DNA of 33,043 nucleotides, from NCBI GenBank assembly GCA_017400455.1, contig JAFPTC010000084.1, forward strand, positions 1 through 33,043. Reading direction: 5' to 3'. Numbering within the stretch: the stretch's first letter is position 1; every line of letters begins with the position of its first letter. Of this stretch, positions 25,094-31,870 are shown piece after piece. Origin of the DNA: Prevotella sp. GTDB taxonomy: Bacteria; Bacteroidota; Bacteroidia; Bacteroidales; Bacteroidaceae. Both the position numbers and the translations under genes were made by a program. Below the pieces are notes generated by a model. It searched no databases. It was not told the origin of the DNA and saw only the letters and a list, made by a program, of their open reading frames with translations.

Positions 25094-25972
25094 TTAAATA
25101 TTTTCTGCTAATCTCATCAAATATTGTCCGTAGTTATTCTTCAGCATGGGCTGTGCCATGACTTTCAGCTGTTCACTATTGATCCAGCCGCGCTTGAAGG
25201 CAATCTCTTCCAAGCAGGCAACCTTCAGCCCCTGACGCTTCTCGATGACCTCAATGAATGTTGAGGCCTCGGCCAGCGAATCGTGGGTGCCGGTGTCAAG
25301 CCAGGCAAAGCCGCGCTGCAGTGTCTGCACCTTCAGCTTTTGCTGGGCCAGATACTCTTGGTTCACGGTAGTTATCTCTAACTCTCCACGAGCGCTGGGC
25401 TTGATGTTCTTGGCTATGTCAACAACGCTGTTAGGGTAGAAATAGAGGCCGACAACGGCGTAGTTCGACTTGGGATGCTGCGGTTTCTCCTCAATGCTGA
25501 GGCAGTTGCCATTAGCGTCAAATTCGGCCACGCCATAGCGCTCAGGATCATTCACGAAATAGCCGAATACAGTAGCCAGCCCGTGTTTCTCTGCGTTTTC
25601 TACACTTTGTTTCAACAGTCCGCTGAATCCCGATCCATAGAAAATGTTGTCGCCCAGGACCAGGCAGACGCAGTCGTTGCCTATAAATTTCTCGCCAATG
25701 ATGAAAGCTTGAGCCAAGCCGTCGGGGCTGGGCTGCTCAGCATATTCAAAATGCACCCCGAGCTCGCTGCCGTCGCCCAGCAACCGCTGAAATCCAGGTA
25801 AGTCGTAGGGGGTGGAGATAATCAGAATCTCCCTGATTCCTGCCAGCATCAGCGCAGAAATGGGGTAATAAATCATTGGCTTGTCAAAGATGGGAATCAG
25901 CTGCTTGCTGATACCCTTAGTAATAGGGTAGAGGCGCGTGCCGCTTCCACCAGCCAAAACAATTCCTTTCAT
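25094..25972 (-). CDS. rfbA: Glucose-1-phosphate thymidylyltransferase
   Basis: RfbA (RmlA) makes dTDP-glucose from glucose-1-P and dTTP, the first step to dTDP-rhamnose. The 292-residue protein has the nucleotide-binding loop [11 protein letters not shown] (8-18), [26 protein letters not shown] and LGDNIFYG (metal-binding D108), and it is full length. rfbB, rfbC and rfbD do not follow; instead the SLBB export gene starts 21 bp later. It is the first gene of the export operon and is divergent from the uncharacterised gene at 26108. Confidence 0.96.
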   Translation of the reverse strand: MKGIVLAGGSGTRLYPITKGISKQLIPIFDKPMIYYPISALMLAGIREILIISTPYDLPGFQRLLGDGSELGVHFEYAEQPSPDGLAQAFIIGEKFIGNDCVCLVLGDNIFYGSGFSGLLKQSVENAEKHGLATVFGYFVNDPERYGVAEFDANGNCLSIEEKPQHPKSNYAVVGLYFYPNSVVDIAKNIKPSARGELEITTVNQEYLAQQKLKVQTLQRGFAWLDTGTHDSLAEASTFIEVIEKRQGLKVACLEEIAFKRGWINSEQLKVMAQPMLKNNYGQYLMRLAENI

Positions 25973-25995
25973 GATATAATTACGTAATTTGCCTG

Positions 25996-26003
25996 CAAAG
26001 GTA
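25996..26003 (-). promoter_or_regulatory. -7 box of the rfbA export operon
   Basis: The reverse strand reads TACCTTTG, 23 nt before the rfbA ATG. As at dsbD there is no -33 TTTG; the repeat at 26011-26054 lies in that position. Confidence 0.65.
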
Positions 26004-26010
26004 CGAATAA

Positions 26011-26054
26011 TTGGGGAGTTAAAGGAGATAAAGTAGTTAAAAGGAGTTAAAGGG
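26011..26054. repeat. Purine-rich promoter-associated repeat, copy 2
   Basis: Repeated GGAGTTAAA-type words, ending in the same 20 bases as at 4569-4588 (here 26035-26054). It lies between the divergent -7 boxes at 25996-26003 (reverse) and 26078-26085 (forward). Confidence 0.75.
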
Positions 26055-26077
26055 GGGCTGTTGTGCCACTAATTTTG

Positions 26078-26085
26078 TACCTTTG
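26078..26085 (+). promoter_or_regulatory. -7 box of the gene at 26108
   Basis: TACCTTTG on the forward strand, 22 nt before the ATG. No -33 TTTG at the usual distance. Confidence 0.55.
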
Positions 26086-26107
26086 CAAGCGTTTTATAAA
26101 CAATGTT

Positions 26108-26737
26108 ATGGGAATACTTGATAAAATCTTTGGTCGGAATAAGTCCGACAGCGAAATGAAAATAGGGGGAATGGAAGACTTCATGACCCTCATCCGTGTG
26201 TACTTTCAGGCAGAGATTGCTGCCGACCTGCACATCACCAACTTGGCCGCCCTTCCCGACCTGCGCACCTTCAAGGTGACGCTGAAGGTCCCCACGCAGC
26301 AGGGCCGGCTGGGCGTTGGCGAGAAGGCCCGGTGCAAGAACATGCTGAAGAGTATGTACGAAATGGATGATCAGTTCTTCAAGGAAATAGACCAGAGCAT
26401 CACGCGCCGCTGCCGAAAGATCCAGGATGTGCAGCCCTATCTGCTGCAGTTCCAGGCCTATGTGCAGGACTTGATGATGCTTACGGGCAACCTCATGAAG
26501 TTCAAGCTCCGTATGCCAGGCTTCTTTAAGAAAGCACTCTATAGCATGACTCAGAAGACCGTTCACGACATCTACACGAAGAACGACTATAAGGATGCCG
26601 GCGTCATCAAAGCTGTTTTGGCTGTGCGTGAATACAACAAGCGTTTGAATTTCTCCGAAAAGTGGGCCACCGACTTTGTCTATCGTGTCGTCATGCTCGC
26701 CAAAAAGGAAAAACAGCCTCAAACTGACAGCAAATGA
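26108..26737 (+). CDS. Conserved-looking cytoplasmic protein of unknown function
   Basis: I do not recognise a family. The 209-residue protein starts MGILDKIFGRNKSDSEMKIG; an in-frame extension upstream to 26063 would overlap the promoter. No signal peptide or membrane helix is seen. It is predicted mostly helical, with many basic residues in the second half (ITRRCRKIQDVQP, FKLRMPGFFKKAL) and a C-terminal KKEKQ tail. The aromatic and charged composition looks like a stable folded protein. It precedes a coiled-coil protein, zapA and rny, so a role in division or RNA turnover is possible by context only. Confidence 0.75.
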   Translation: MGILDKIFGRNKSDSEMKIGGMEDFMTLIRVYFQAEIAADLHITNLAALPDLRTFKVTLKVPTQQGRLGVGEKARCKNMLKSMYEMDDQFFKEIDQSITRRCRKIQDVQPYLLQFQAYVQDLMMLTGNLMKFKLRMPGFFKKALYSMTQKTVHDIYTKNDYKDAGVIKAVLAVREYNKRLNFSEKWATDFVYRVVMLAKKEKQPQTDSK

Positions 26738-26790
26738 TTAATAAATATTAAATAACTCGTACAAAGGCAAGCCATTACGCGTTTTTTTCA

Positions 26791-26798
26791 TACCTTTG
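26791..26798 (+). promoter_or_regulatory. -7 box of the coiled-coil/zapA unit
   Basis: TACCTTTG on the forward strand, 18 nt before the ATG at 26817. A poly-T stretch is upstream but no consensus -33. Confidence 0.6.
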
Positions 26799-26816
26799 TG
26801 CTGTAAAAATGTAGTC

Positions 26817-27113
26817 ATGGACCAGAGCGAGAAAGATTTAGCTGCATTCCAGACGCGTGTCAGACAAATGATTCTCCGTTTCAACGAACTGAAGCAGGAG
26901 AATAAGGATTTGTACGCTATGGTCGAAGAGAATGAGCAGCAGATAGCTCAGCTCAAGGCTAAACTGGATCGGCAGGAACGTGACTACCAAACGCTGAAGA
27001 TGGCCCGCATGCTGGAAATCTCCGACGGCGACCTGGAGGGAGCCAAGGAGCGGCTGGCCGGCCTGATACGAAGCGTAAACAAATGCATTGCCGTGCTGAG
27101 CGACGAAAAGTAG
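26817..27113 (+). CDS. Small coiled-coil protein upstream of zapA
   Basis: The 98-residue protein starts MDQSEKDLAAFQTRVRQMIL. Residues about 12-65 show heptad spacing (NELKQENKDLYAMVEENEQQ and QLKAKLDRQERDYQTLKMAR), so it is a coiled coil; the C-terminal part (about 66-98) is helical. It starts at a -7 box and lies 9 bp before zapA. In size and position it could be a ZapB-like partner of ZapA, but this is inference from context, not homology I can confirm. Confidence 0.75.
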   Translation: MDQSEKDLAAFQTRVRQMILRFNELKQENKDLYAMVEENEQQIAQLKAKLDRQERDYQTLKMARMLEISDGDLEGAKERLAGLIRSVNKCIAVLSDEK

Positions 27114-27122
27114 TAAAGAGCG

Positions 27123-27425
27123 ATGGCAGAAGAAACTAAAGAGAAACTCAATATAAGGTTGCACGTCTATGACGAAGACATTGCAATGGTGCTCCACAAC
27201 CGCGAGGATGAGGTGTACTATCGTGCTGCCGCCAAACTCATCACCGAGCGCTATGGAGCCTACGCCCAGGTATATAAAGGGCGTAAGAGCGACCATACCA
27301 TCGGGCTGATGACTCTTATCGAGATAGCTTTGAGATATGAGAAAGAGTTGGGCAAGAACGACACGACCCCTTACGATAATATTCTCCGACAGCTTACTTC
27401 TGAAATTGAGGACGCCCTTAAATGA
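27123..27425 (+). CDS. zapA: Cell division protein ZapA
   Basis: ZapA bundles FtsZ filaments at midcell. The 100-residue protein has the expected start, KLNIRLHVYDEDIAMVLHNR. The centre fits the ZapA globular domain (EVYYRAAAKLITERYGAYA). The helical end (MTLIEIALRYEKELGKND) gives the dimerising coiled coil. The start is an ATG 9 bp after the coiled-coil gene. rny follows 70 bp downstream with no promoter box between, so they are probably one transcript. Confidence 0.88.
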   Translation: MAEETKEKLNIRLHVYDEDIAMVLHNREDEVYYRAAAKLITERYGAYAQVYKGRKSDHTIGLMTLIEIALRYEKELGKNDTTPYDNILRQLTSEIEDALK

Positions 27426-27495
27426 CTGAGGGGGTCTCTGACACTATGCTCATATCGGCAGAAGAAACAAGAGAATATTAACATTATATATATTT

Positions 27496-29040
27496 ATGAT
27501 TAGTACACTTTTAGCGATTATTATTGCTGCCGCTGCGCTCATTCTGGGCGTTGCGGGCGGATACTTTGTCTTTCTTAAAGTCATAAAGGGAAAGTACAAT
27601 GAAATGATTGATTCGGCCAATAAAGAGGCCGAGGTTATTAAAGAAAAGAAACTTCTTGAAGTAAAGGAGAAATTCCTCAACAAGAAGAGCGAGCTGGAGA
27701 AGGAAGTGCAGCAGCGCAACCAGCACATCCAGCAGAGTGAGAACAAGTTGAAGCAGCGTGAGCTGTCGCTGAACCAGCGCCAGGAGGAACTGGGCCGCAG
27801 GAAGAACGACCTCGACAATCAGCAGCAGCGCATTGACAACGAGAAGAAAGCTCTGGCCCTGAAGCAGGATGAGCTGGGCAAGATGCAGCAGAAGGAACGC
27901 GAGAAGCTGGAAGAGCTTTCGGGCCTGAGCGCCGAGGAGGCACGCAACCGCCTGGTGGAGAGCCTGAAGGACGAGGCCAAGACCGCTGCTGCCAGCTACG
28001 TGAACGAAATCATGGACGAGGCCAAGCTGAACGCCAATGCTCAGGCAAAGAAAATTGTCATTCAGACCATTCAGCGCGTGGCCACTGAGACGGCCGTCGA
28101 GAACAGCGTCTCGGTGTTCCATATCGACAACGACGAGGTGAAAGGCCGCATCATTGGCCGCGAAGGCCGCAACATCCGTGCCCTGGAGGCCGCTTGCGGA
28201 GTGGAAATCGTGGTCGACGACACGCCCGAGGCCATCGTCATCAGCGGCTTCGACCCCGTGCGCCGCGAGACCTGCCGCCTGGCCCTCCACCAGCTGGTGG
28301 CCGACGGCCGCATCCATCCTGCCCGCATCGAGGAGGTGGTGAACAAGGTGAAGAAGCAGCTCGACAACGAAATCATCGAGACAGGTAAGCGTACTGCCAT
28401 CGACCTGGGCATCCATGGCCTGCACCCCGAACTGGTGCGCATCATTGGCAAGATGAAGTACCGTTCTTCCTATGGTCAGAACCTGTTGCAGCACGCCCGC
28501 GAGACCGCTAATCTCTGCGCTGTCATGGCTGCTGAGCTGGGCTTGAACCCCAAGAAAGCTAAGCGTGCTGGCCTGCTCCACGACATAGGCAAGGTGCCCG
28601 ACGAGGAGAGCGAGATGCCCCACGCCCTTTATGGCGCCAAGATTGCAGAGATGTACAAGGAGAAACCCGACATCTGCAATGCCATCGGTGCCCACCACGA
28701 CGAGATGGAGATGCAGACGCTGCTGGCCCCCATCGTTCAGGTGTGCGATGCCATCAGCGGTGCCCGTCCCGGTGCCCGTCGCGAGATTGTCGAGGCCTAC
28801 ATCAAGCGCCTCAACGACCTTGAGGCCATTGCCATGAGCTATCCCGGCGTTACCAAGACTTACGCCATCCAGGCCGGCCGCGAGCTGCGCGTCATCGTGG
28901 GTGCCGACAAGATGGACGATGCCGAGACCGAAGCACTGAGCGGCCAGATAGCTTCGAAGATTCAAAACGAGATGACCTATCCCGGCCAGGTGAAGATCAC
29001 CGTCATCCGCGAGACGCGAAGCGTGGCTTACGCCAAGTAA
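27496..29040 (+). CDS. rny: Ribonuclease Y
   Basis: RNase Y is a membrane-bound endoribonuclease that starts mRNA decay. The 514-residue protein has an N-terminal membrane helix (about 5-27) and a long coiled coil (about 35-185, very rich in K/E/Q). The KH domain has [15 protein letters not shown] with [18 protein letters not shown] after it. The HD domain has [12 protein letters not shown] (H362, D363) and [11 protein letters not shown]. It is full length. It follows zapA by 70 bp and is closed by a strong terminator. Confidence 0.97.
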   Translation: MISTLLAIIIAAAALILGVAGGYFVFLKVIKGKYNEMIDSANKEAEVIKEKKLLEVKEKFLNKKSELEKEVQQRNQHIQQSENKLKQRELSLNQRQEELGRRKNDLDNQQQRIDNEKKALALKQDELGKMQQKEREKLEELSGLSAEEARNRLVESLKDEAKTAAASYVNEIMDEAKLNANAQAKKIVIQTIQRVATETAVENSVSVFHIDNDEVKGRIIGREGRNIRALEAACGVEIVVDDTPEAIVISGFDPVRRETCRLALHQLVADGRIHPARIEEVVNKVKKQLDNEIIETGKRTAIDLGIHGLHPELVRIIGKMKYRSSYGQNLLQHARETANLCAVMAAELGLNPKKAKRAGLLHDIGKVPDEESEMPHALYGAKIAEMYKEKPDICNAIGAHHDEMEMQTLLAPIVQVCDAISGARPGARREIVEAYIKRLNDLEAIAMSYPGVTKTYAIQAGRELRVIVGADKMDDAETEALSGQIASKIQNEMTYPGQVKITVIRETRSVAYAK

Positions 29041-29070
29041 CAGGCGTCAGTTACGCTACGGAAATACAGC

Positions 29071-29130
29071 AACGAGAAATGGGCTGCGCATTCCCTTCCA
29101 ATCGGGGGCGCAGCCCATTTCTCGTTTTGC
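29071..29130. terminator. Terminator between rny and the DUF1573 gene
   Basis: AACGAGAAATGGGCTGCGC (29071-29089) pairs perfectly over 19 bp with GCGCAGCCCATTTCTCGTT (29108-29126), with T residues at 29125-29128. It serves convergent genes. Confidence 0.9.
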
Positions 29131-29147
29131 TTGTTTCTTTTTCTAAT

Positions 29148-29531
29148 TTATTCCGTCATATCGCCTTCAATATATAGGCGGGTCAGCTCAATGGCTCCGT
29201 TGGTGCGAACGGTGATGCTCTTTTTAAAATGTCCCAGGGCCTTGCCGGTTCCGTTGTATGTGACCTTGATCTGGCCTTGCTTTCCGGGCTGAACTGGCTC
29301 CTTCGTATATTCGGGAACCGTGCATCCGCACGAGGCGATGGCCTGGTTGATGACCAGTGGCTGGTCGCCTACGTTCTGGAAGAAGAAGGTGCAAGACACC
29401 ACGGGGTCTTTTTCTGAAAACTTGCCAAAGTTGTGTGTCACCTTGTCGAACTTGATTTCGGCAGGCTTCTGTGCCATTGCGGTGGTGAGGCCGCAAACGA
29501 GCAACATCGTAATGAACAGTAATTTTTTCAT
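29148..29531 (-). CDS. DUF1573 periplasmic protein
   Basis: The 127-residue protein has a signal peptide (about 1-20, ending AMAQ). The ~100-residue DUF1573 fold follows: FDKVTHNFGKF near the start, then CTFFFQNVGDQPLVINQ, the conserved SCGCTVPEYTKEPVQPG, and ITVRTNGAIELTRLYIEG. The family is an Ig-like periplasmic domain common in Bacteroidetes, of unknown function, and the CGC motif is its hallmark. The start is the ATG at 29529-29531; an upstream in-frame extension would cover the promoter. It is a lone reverse gene. Confidence 0.9.
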   Translation of the reverse strand: MKKLLFITMLLVCGLTTAMAQKPAEIKFDKVTHNFGKFSEKDPVVSCTFFFQNVGDQPLVINQAIASCGCTVPEYTKEPVQPGKQGQIKVTYNGTGKALGHFKKSITVRTNGAIELTRLYIEGDMTE

Positions 29532-29564
29532 GTCGTCATTGTTTTTTGTTATGATTCTTTGACG

Positions 29565-29572
29565 CAAAAGTA
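29565..29572 (-). promoter_or_regulatory. -7 box of the DUF1573 gene
   Basis: The reverse strand reads TACTTTTG, 33 nt before the ATG at 29529-29531. No clear -33 element. Confidence 0.55.
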
Positions 29573-29653
29573 CGAAGAAGTTAAGAGCCATGGGCCTATC
29601 CGTCTTCGTTTTTATACAAAATTAAGAGTTTGCGCCCGTGGATTAAGACATTT

Positions 29654-30793
29654 TTACTTCATGAGCTTATAGTATTCCGTGGCACCCAGCAGGAAGCAGC
29701 CCGTGCCATAGTCCTCGAAGTCAGGAATGCGTGTGTAGCTCAGCGGCTGTCCGGCAGCGGGGTCTTTGCCCGTGCCTTGCATCCATCCCAAGAACCCGTC
29801 GGGATGCACGGCGTCGCTCACCATGGCCGTCCAGGCATGGTCGCAGGCGGGGCGGTAAGTGTCGGCCTTCAGGTAGCCTTGTCTGATGCCCCATGCCATG
29901 CCATAGAGGAACAGGGCGGTGCCGCTGGTCTCTTTCATCTCATAGTTGGTCGACGTCAGGCTGGGGTTCCAGAAGCCGTCTTTGCGCTGACACTTCAGCA
30001 GTGCTTCGCTCATGAGCAGGAAGTCCTGCTTCAGCTCCTTATATTCTTTCGATTTCTTGGGCAGCAGGTTCATGCACCTCACCAGCGCGGCATACACCCA
30101 TCCGTTGCCTCGGCTCCAGTAGCAGTTCTGTCCGTCGGGCTCCTTGTAGGGCGGCACATAGTCGGCATCGCGCCACCACAGTCCCTCCTTGGTGTTAAAC
30201 AGTCCGCCGGCCAGCGTGTTGCGGCTCCAGCGATACATCTTCATTCCGTGGTCGCGATATTTCCCGTCGCCCGTCAGCTGGGCCATCTGCATATATAGCG
30301 GCATGGCCATCTGTATGGCGTCGATCCACGTCCACCAGCCGTATAGGCTCTGGTTCTTGGGGTTGGGCGTCTGCATCTGGTGGTCCAGGTTCTGGCGCAC
30401 ATGCTTCAATTGCTCCTTGTCGGCTCCCTCCATGTAGGGCAGCAGCTCCACGTAGGTCTGGCCGCAGCACTGGTCGTCGGCGTCGCAGGTGTTCACTCCG
30501 TTGCGCGGCGTCCACTGGTGGAAGTCGGCCCAGGTGATGGCATAGTCCAGGTAGCGCTGCTGCGGGTCAATGCGTTGCAGGGCCATCAGTCCTTCGTAGT
30601 ACACGGCACGCGTCCACAGGCTCGACGGTCTGATTTTTTTCCAGTTCGTCGGCACGGTGGGGTCCTCATAGCGTTCCATGAAATAGTTGTTCACGCGGCT
30701 TGTCACGTTCAGCACCTCTTCGGCCGTTGTCTGGGCCGACAGAGGCAGCACAAGCATGGCTACAAAAAGCAAGGCTTTGATTCGTTTCGTCAT
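29654..30793 (-). CDS. Glycoside hydrolase family 105 protein (second copy)
   Basis: The 379-residue protein has a signal peptide (about 1-20). It then shows GH88/GH105-type (alpha/alpha)6 barrel landmarks: SSLWTRAVYYEGLMAL, GWWTWIDAIQMAMP (catalytic-type D158), CYWSRGNGWVYAAL, KETSGTALFLYGMAWG and DYGTGCFLLGATEY at the end. It is shorter than the GH105 protein at 4608 and only distantly similar. The ATG at 30791-30793 starts MTKRIKALLF; a TTG 13 codons upstream overlaps the promoter. It has a strong own promoter and no lyase or SusC/D neighbour. Confidence 0.88.
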   Translation of the reverse strand: MTKRIKALLFVAMLVLPLSAQTTAEEVLNVTSRVNNYFMERYEDPTVPTNWKKIRPSSLWTRAVYYEGLMALQRIDPQQRYLDYAITWADFHQWTPRNGVNTCDADDQCCGQTYVELLPYMEGADKEQLKHVRQNLDHQMQTPNPKNQSLYGWWTWIDAIQMAMPLYMQMAQLTGDGKYRDHGMKMYRWSRNTLAGGLFNTKEGLWWRDADYVPPYKEPDGQNCYWSRGNGWVYAALVRCMNLLPKKSKEYKELKQDFLLMSEALLKCQRKDGFWNPSLTSTNYEMKETSGTALFLYGMAWGIRQGYLKADTYRPACDHAWTAMVSDAVHPDGFLGWMQGTGKDPAAGQPLSYTRIPDFEDYGTGCFLLGATEYYKLMK

Positions 30794-30829
30794 GGTTGTT
30801 TCTGTAGTTTTTTGTTTCGTTTGTGCTTG

Positions 30830-30861
30830 CAAAGTTACTTTTTTTTATCTGAATAGCCAAA
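30830..30861 (-). promoter_or_regulatory. Promoter of the second GH105 gene
   Basis: On the reverse strand TTTG (30858-30861), a 20-bp spacer and TAACTTTG (30830-30837), a perfect consensus about 36 nt before the ATG. Confidence 0.75.
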
Positions 30862-30955
30862 TGTTGGAGCAAAAAAGTGTGACCTATGCGTTTGGAATGT
30901 TGCTTTATTGAAAATCTGCTTACCGTCCAGCGCAGCCACTCAGGGCGATTTTTTT

Positions 30956-31067
30956 ACGGGAAGCCTCCGCGTGAAAATTTCTCACGCGAGATTTTTTTAC
31001 GGGAAGCCTCCCCAGAAAAATTTCTCACGTGAGATTTTTTTCTGGGAAGCCTCCCCATGTTTTTTTT
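30956..31067. repeat. 43-bp-period palindromic repeat array, copy 2 (inverted)
   Basis: Units start at 30956, 30999 and 31042, exactly 43 bp apart; the third is partial. Read on the reverse strand they match the array at 15541, with GGGAAGCCTCC-type hairpins and TTTCTCACGTGAGA-type palindromes. In the first unit CACGTG has become CACGCG. It sits between two promoters pointing away from each other, upstream of both genes. Confidence 0.88.
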
Positions 31068-31074
31068 ATCTGAT

Positions 31075-31103
31075 GCAAGAGGTGTTGGACGGGCAACTCT
31101 TGC
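31075..31103. repeat. Inverted repeat upstream of the toxin-antitoxin promoter
   Basis: GCAAGAG (31075-31081) pairs with CTCTTGC (31097-31103); inside it TTG pairs with CAA around GACGGG. It ends 39 bp before the -33 element of the pair. It could be an operator or a leftover hairpin. Confidence 0.35.
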
Positions 31104-31141
31104 CAAAAAACGTGTTGCGAAGCAAATTTCAGTCTTTTTCC

Positions 31142-31172
31142 TTTGTTTTTTGCTTGCTTCTTTGTAACTTTG
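31142..31172 (+). promoter_or_regulatory. Promoter of the toxin-antitoxin-like pair
   Basis: TTTG (31142-31145), a 19-bp spacer and TAACTTTG (31165-31172), about 29 nt before the ATG at 31201. Confidence 0.75.
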
Positions 31173-31200
31173 CAGTCAGAAATAAAAAAACTGTTTTGTA

Positions 31201-31506
31201 ATGGGTACTATTTCATTGGATAAAAAAGATATTGGCACTTATTGGAATTTCATCAAGGATGCTGATAATCAGACAAAGCTATCGCTGATTGCGATGCTTT
31301 CTTCTTCAATGAATGGTGGTGAGAAGGGTAGTGGCCTACCCCCTGTTCGTAAGGGCCGCCGCCTTTCGGCCATGTCTGATGATGCCATGGAACGGGAAAT
31401 GCAGGGCGCACCTGTGCCCATTGAATGTGCCGAGGAGACCAGCATTGCCGATCTTGTGAATGTAAATAGTGGCAGATTAGTTAAAGGCTTGGAGAAATGG
31501 CTGTAA
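31201..31506 (+). CDS. Possible antitoxin of a PemK/MazF-like pair
   Basis: I recognise no family. The 101-residue protein starts MGTISLDKKDIGTYWNFIKD. It has a helical N-terminal segment (about 10-38, including NQTKLSLIAMLSSSM, which resembles the start of many small antitoxins). A charged, Gly/Pro-containing middle (about 39-75) is probably disordered, and a short amphipathic end (LVKGLEKWL) completes it. Its stop overlaps the start of the PemK-like gene by 10 bp, the layout of type II toxin-antitoxin operons. DNA here is AT-richer than aspS and the rest of the region. The name rests on context. Confidence 0.55.
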   Translation: MGTISLDKKDIGTYWNFIKDADNQTKLSLIAMLSSSMNGGEKGSGLPPVRKGRRLSAMSDDAMEREMQGAPVPIECAEETSIADLVNVNSGRLVKGLEKWL

Positions 31507-31862
31507 GTAAAGTGAGGCCAGGTGAAATAGTAGAAGTGCCCTTTTTGCTTCCTGGAGGAGTATTCAAGGCCCATCCAGCTTTGGTCGTATCACCTTGCCG
31601 ATTACAGGAAGATGAAGATGGACTTTTCTATGCAATCCTCATATCGACAAAGAATCATAATCCGCAATATACGATAGAACTGAAGAATGAATGGCTGAAT
31701 AAGCCAATGTTGAAACAGTCATTCTTTGTGACGCATATCCTGAGCTTCTTTAAGCTTTCCGATGTTTTCAGCTCTCATAATGTTTTCGTTAAATCACAGT
31801 ATTTTGATATAATTTTAGAGAAAACCTTTTATAGTATTTTTGATGTAGAAATAGATTTTTAA
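31497..31862 (+). CDS. PemK/MazF-like protein, probable toxin
   Basis: The 121-residue protein has the MazF/PemK opening: [15 protein letters not shown], then [11 protein letters not shown]. It continues through [18 protein letters not shown] to [17 protein letters not shown], where family members have their conserved dimer strand and KxxxxF/T region. PemK/MazF toxins are sequence-specific mRNA or tRNA endoribonucleases. The usual R of the RPALV motif is H here, so activity is uncertain. The C-terminal stretch (about 95-121) is longer and more hydrophobic than usual. It overlaps the previous gene by 10 bp, and aspS starts 8 bp after it. Confidence 0.6.
   Translation: MAVSKVRPGEIVEVPFLLPGGVFKAHPALVVSPCRLQEDEDGLFYAILISTKNHNPQYTIELKNEWLNKPMLKQSFFVTHILSFFKLSDVFSSHNVFVKSQYFDIILEKTFYSIFDVEIDF
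31835..31842 (+). promoter_or_regulatory. Possible -7 box of aspS
   Basis: TATTTTTG lies inside the end of the PemK-like gene, 28 nt before the aspS ATG. There is no -33 match, so aspS may instead share the upstream transcript. Confidence 0.35.
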
Positions 31863-31870
31863 TCAGTATT

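Larger units (their letters stand above)
30794..31200. other. 407-bp divergent intergenic region
   Basis: Between the second GH105 gene and the toxin-antitoxin pair lie the reverse GH105 promoter (30830-30861), the 43-bp array (30956-31067), an inverted repeat (31075-31103) and the forward promoter (31142-31172). I see no gene. Confidence 0.7.

Noticed and set aside
27426..27495. 6S RNA gene between zapA and rny
   Set aside because: The gap is only 70 bp, too short for 6S RNA, and shows no suitable hairpin.
27511..28965. 484-codon reverse frame opposite rny
   Set aside because: Antisense shadow caused by the codon bias of rny, whose KH and HD domains are clear on the forward strand.
29654..30793. 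Polysaccharide utilisation locus around the second GH105 gene
   Set aside because: No SusC, SusD, lyase or regulator is adjacent; it is a lone gene.
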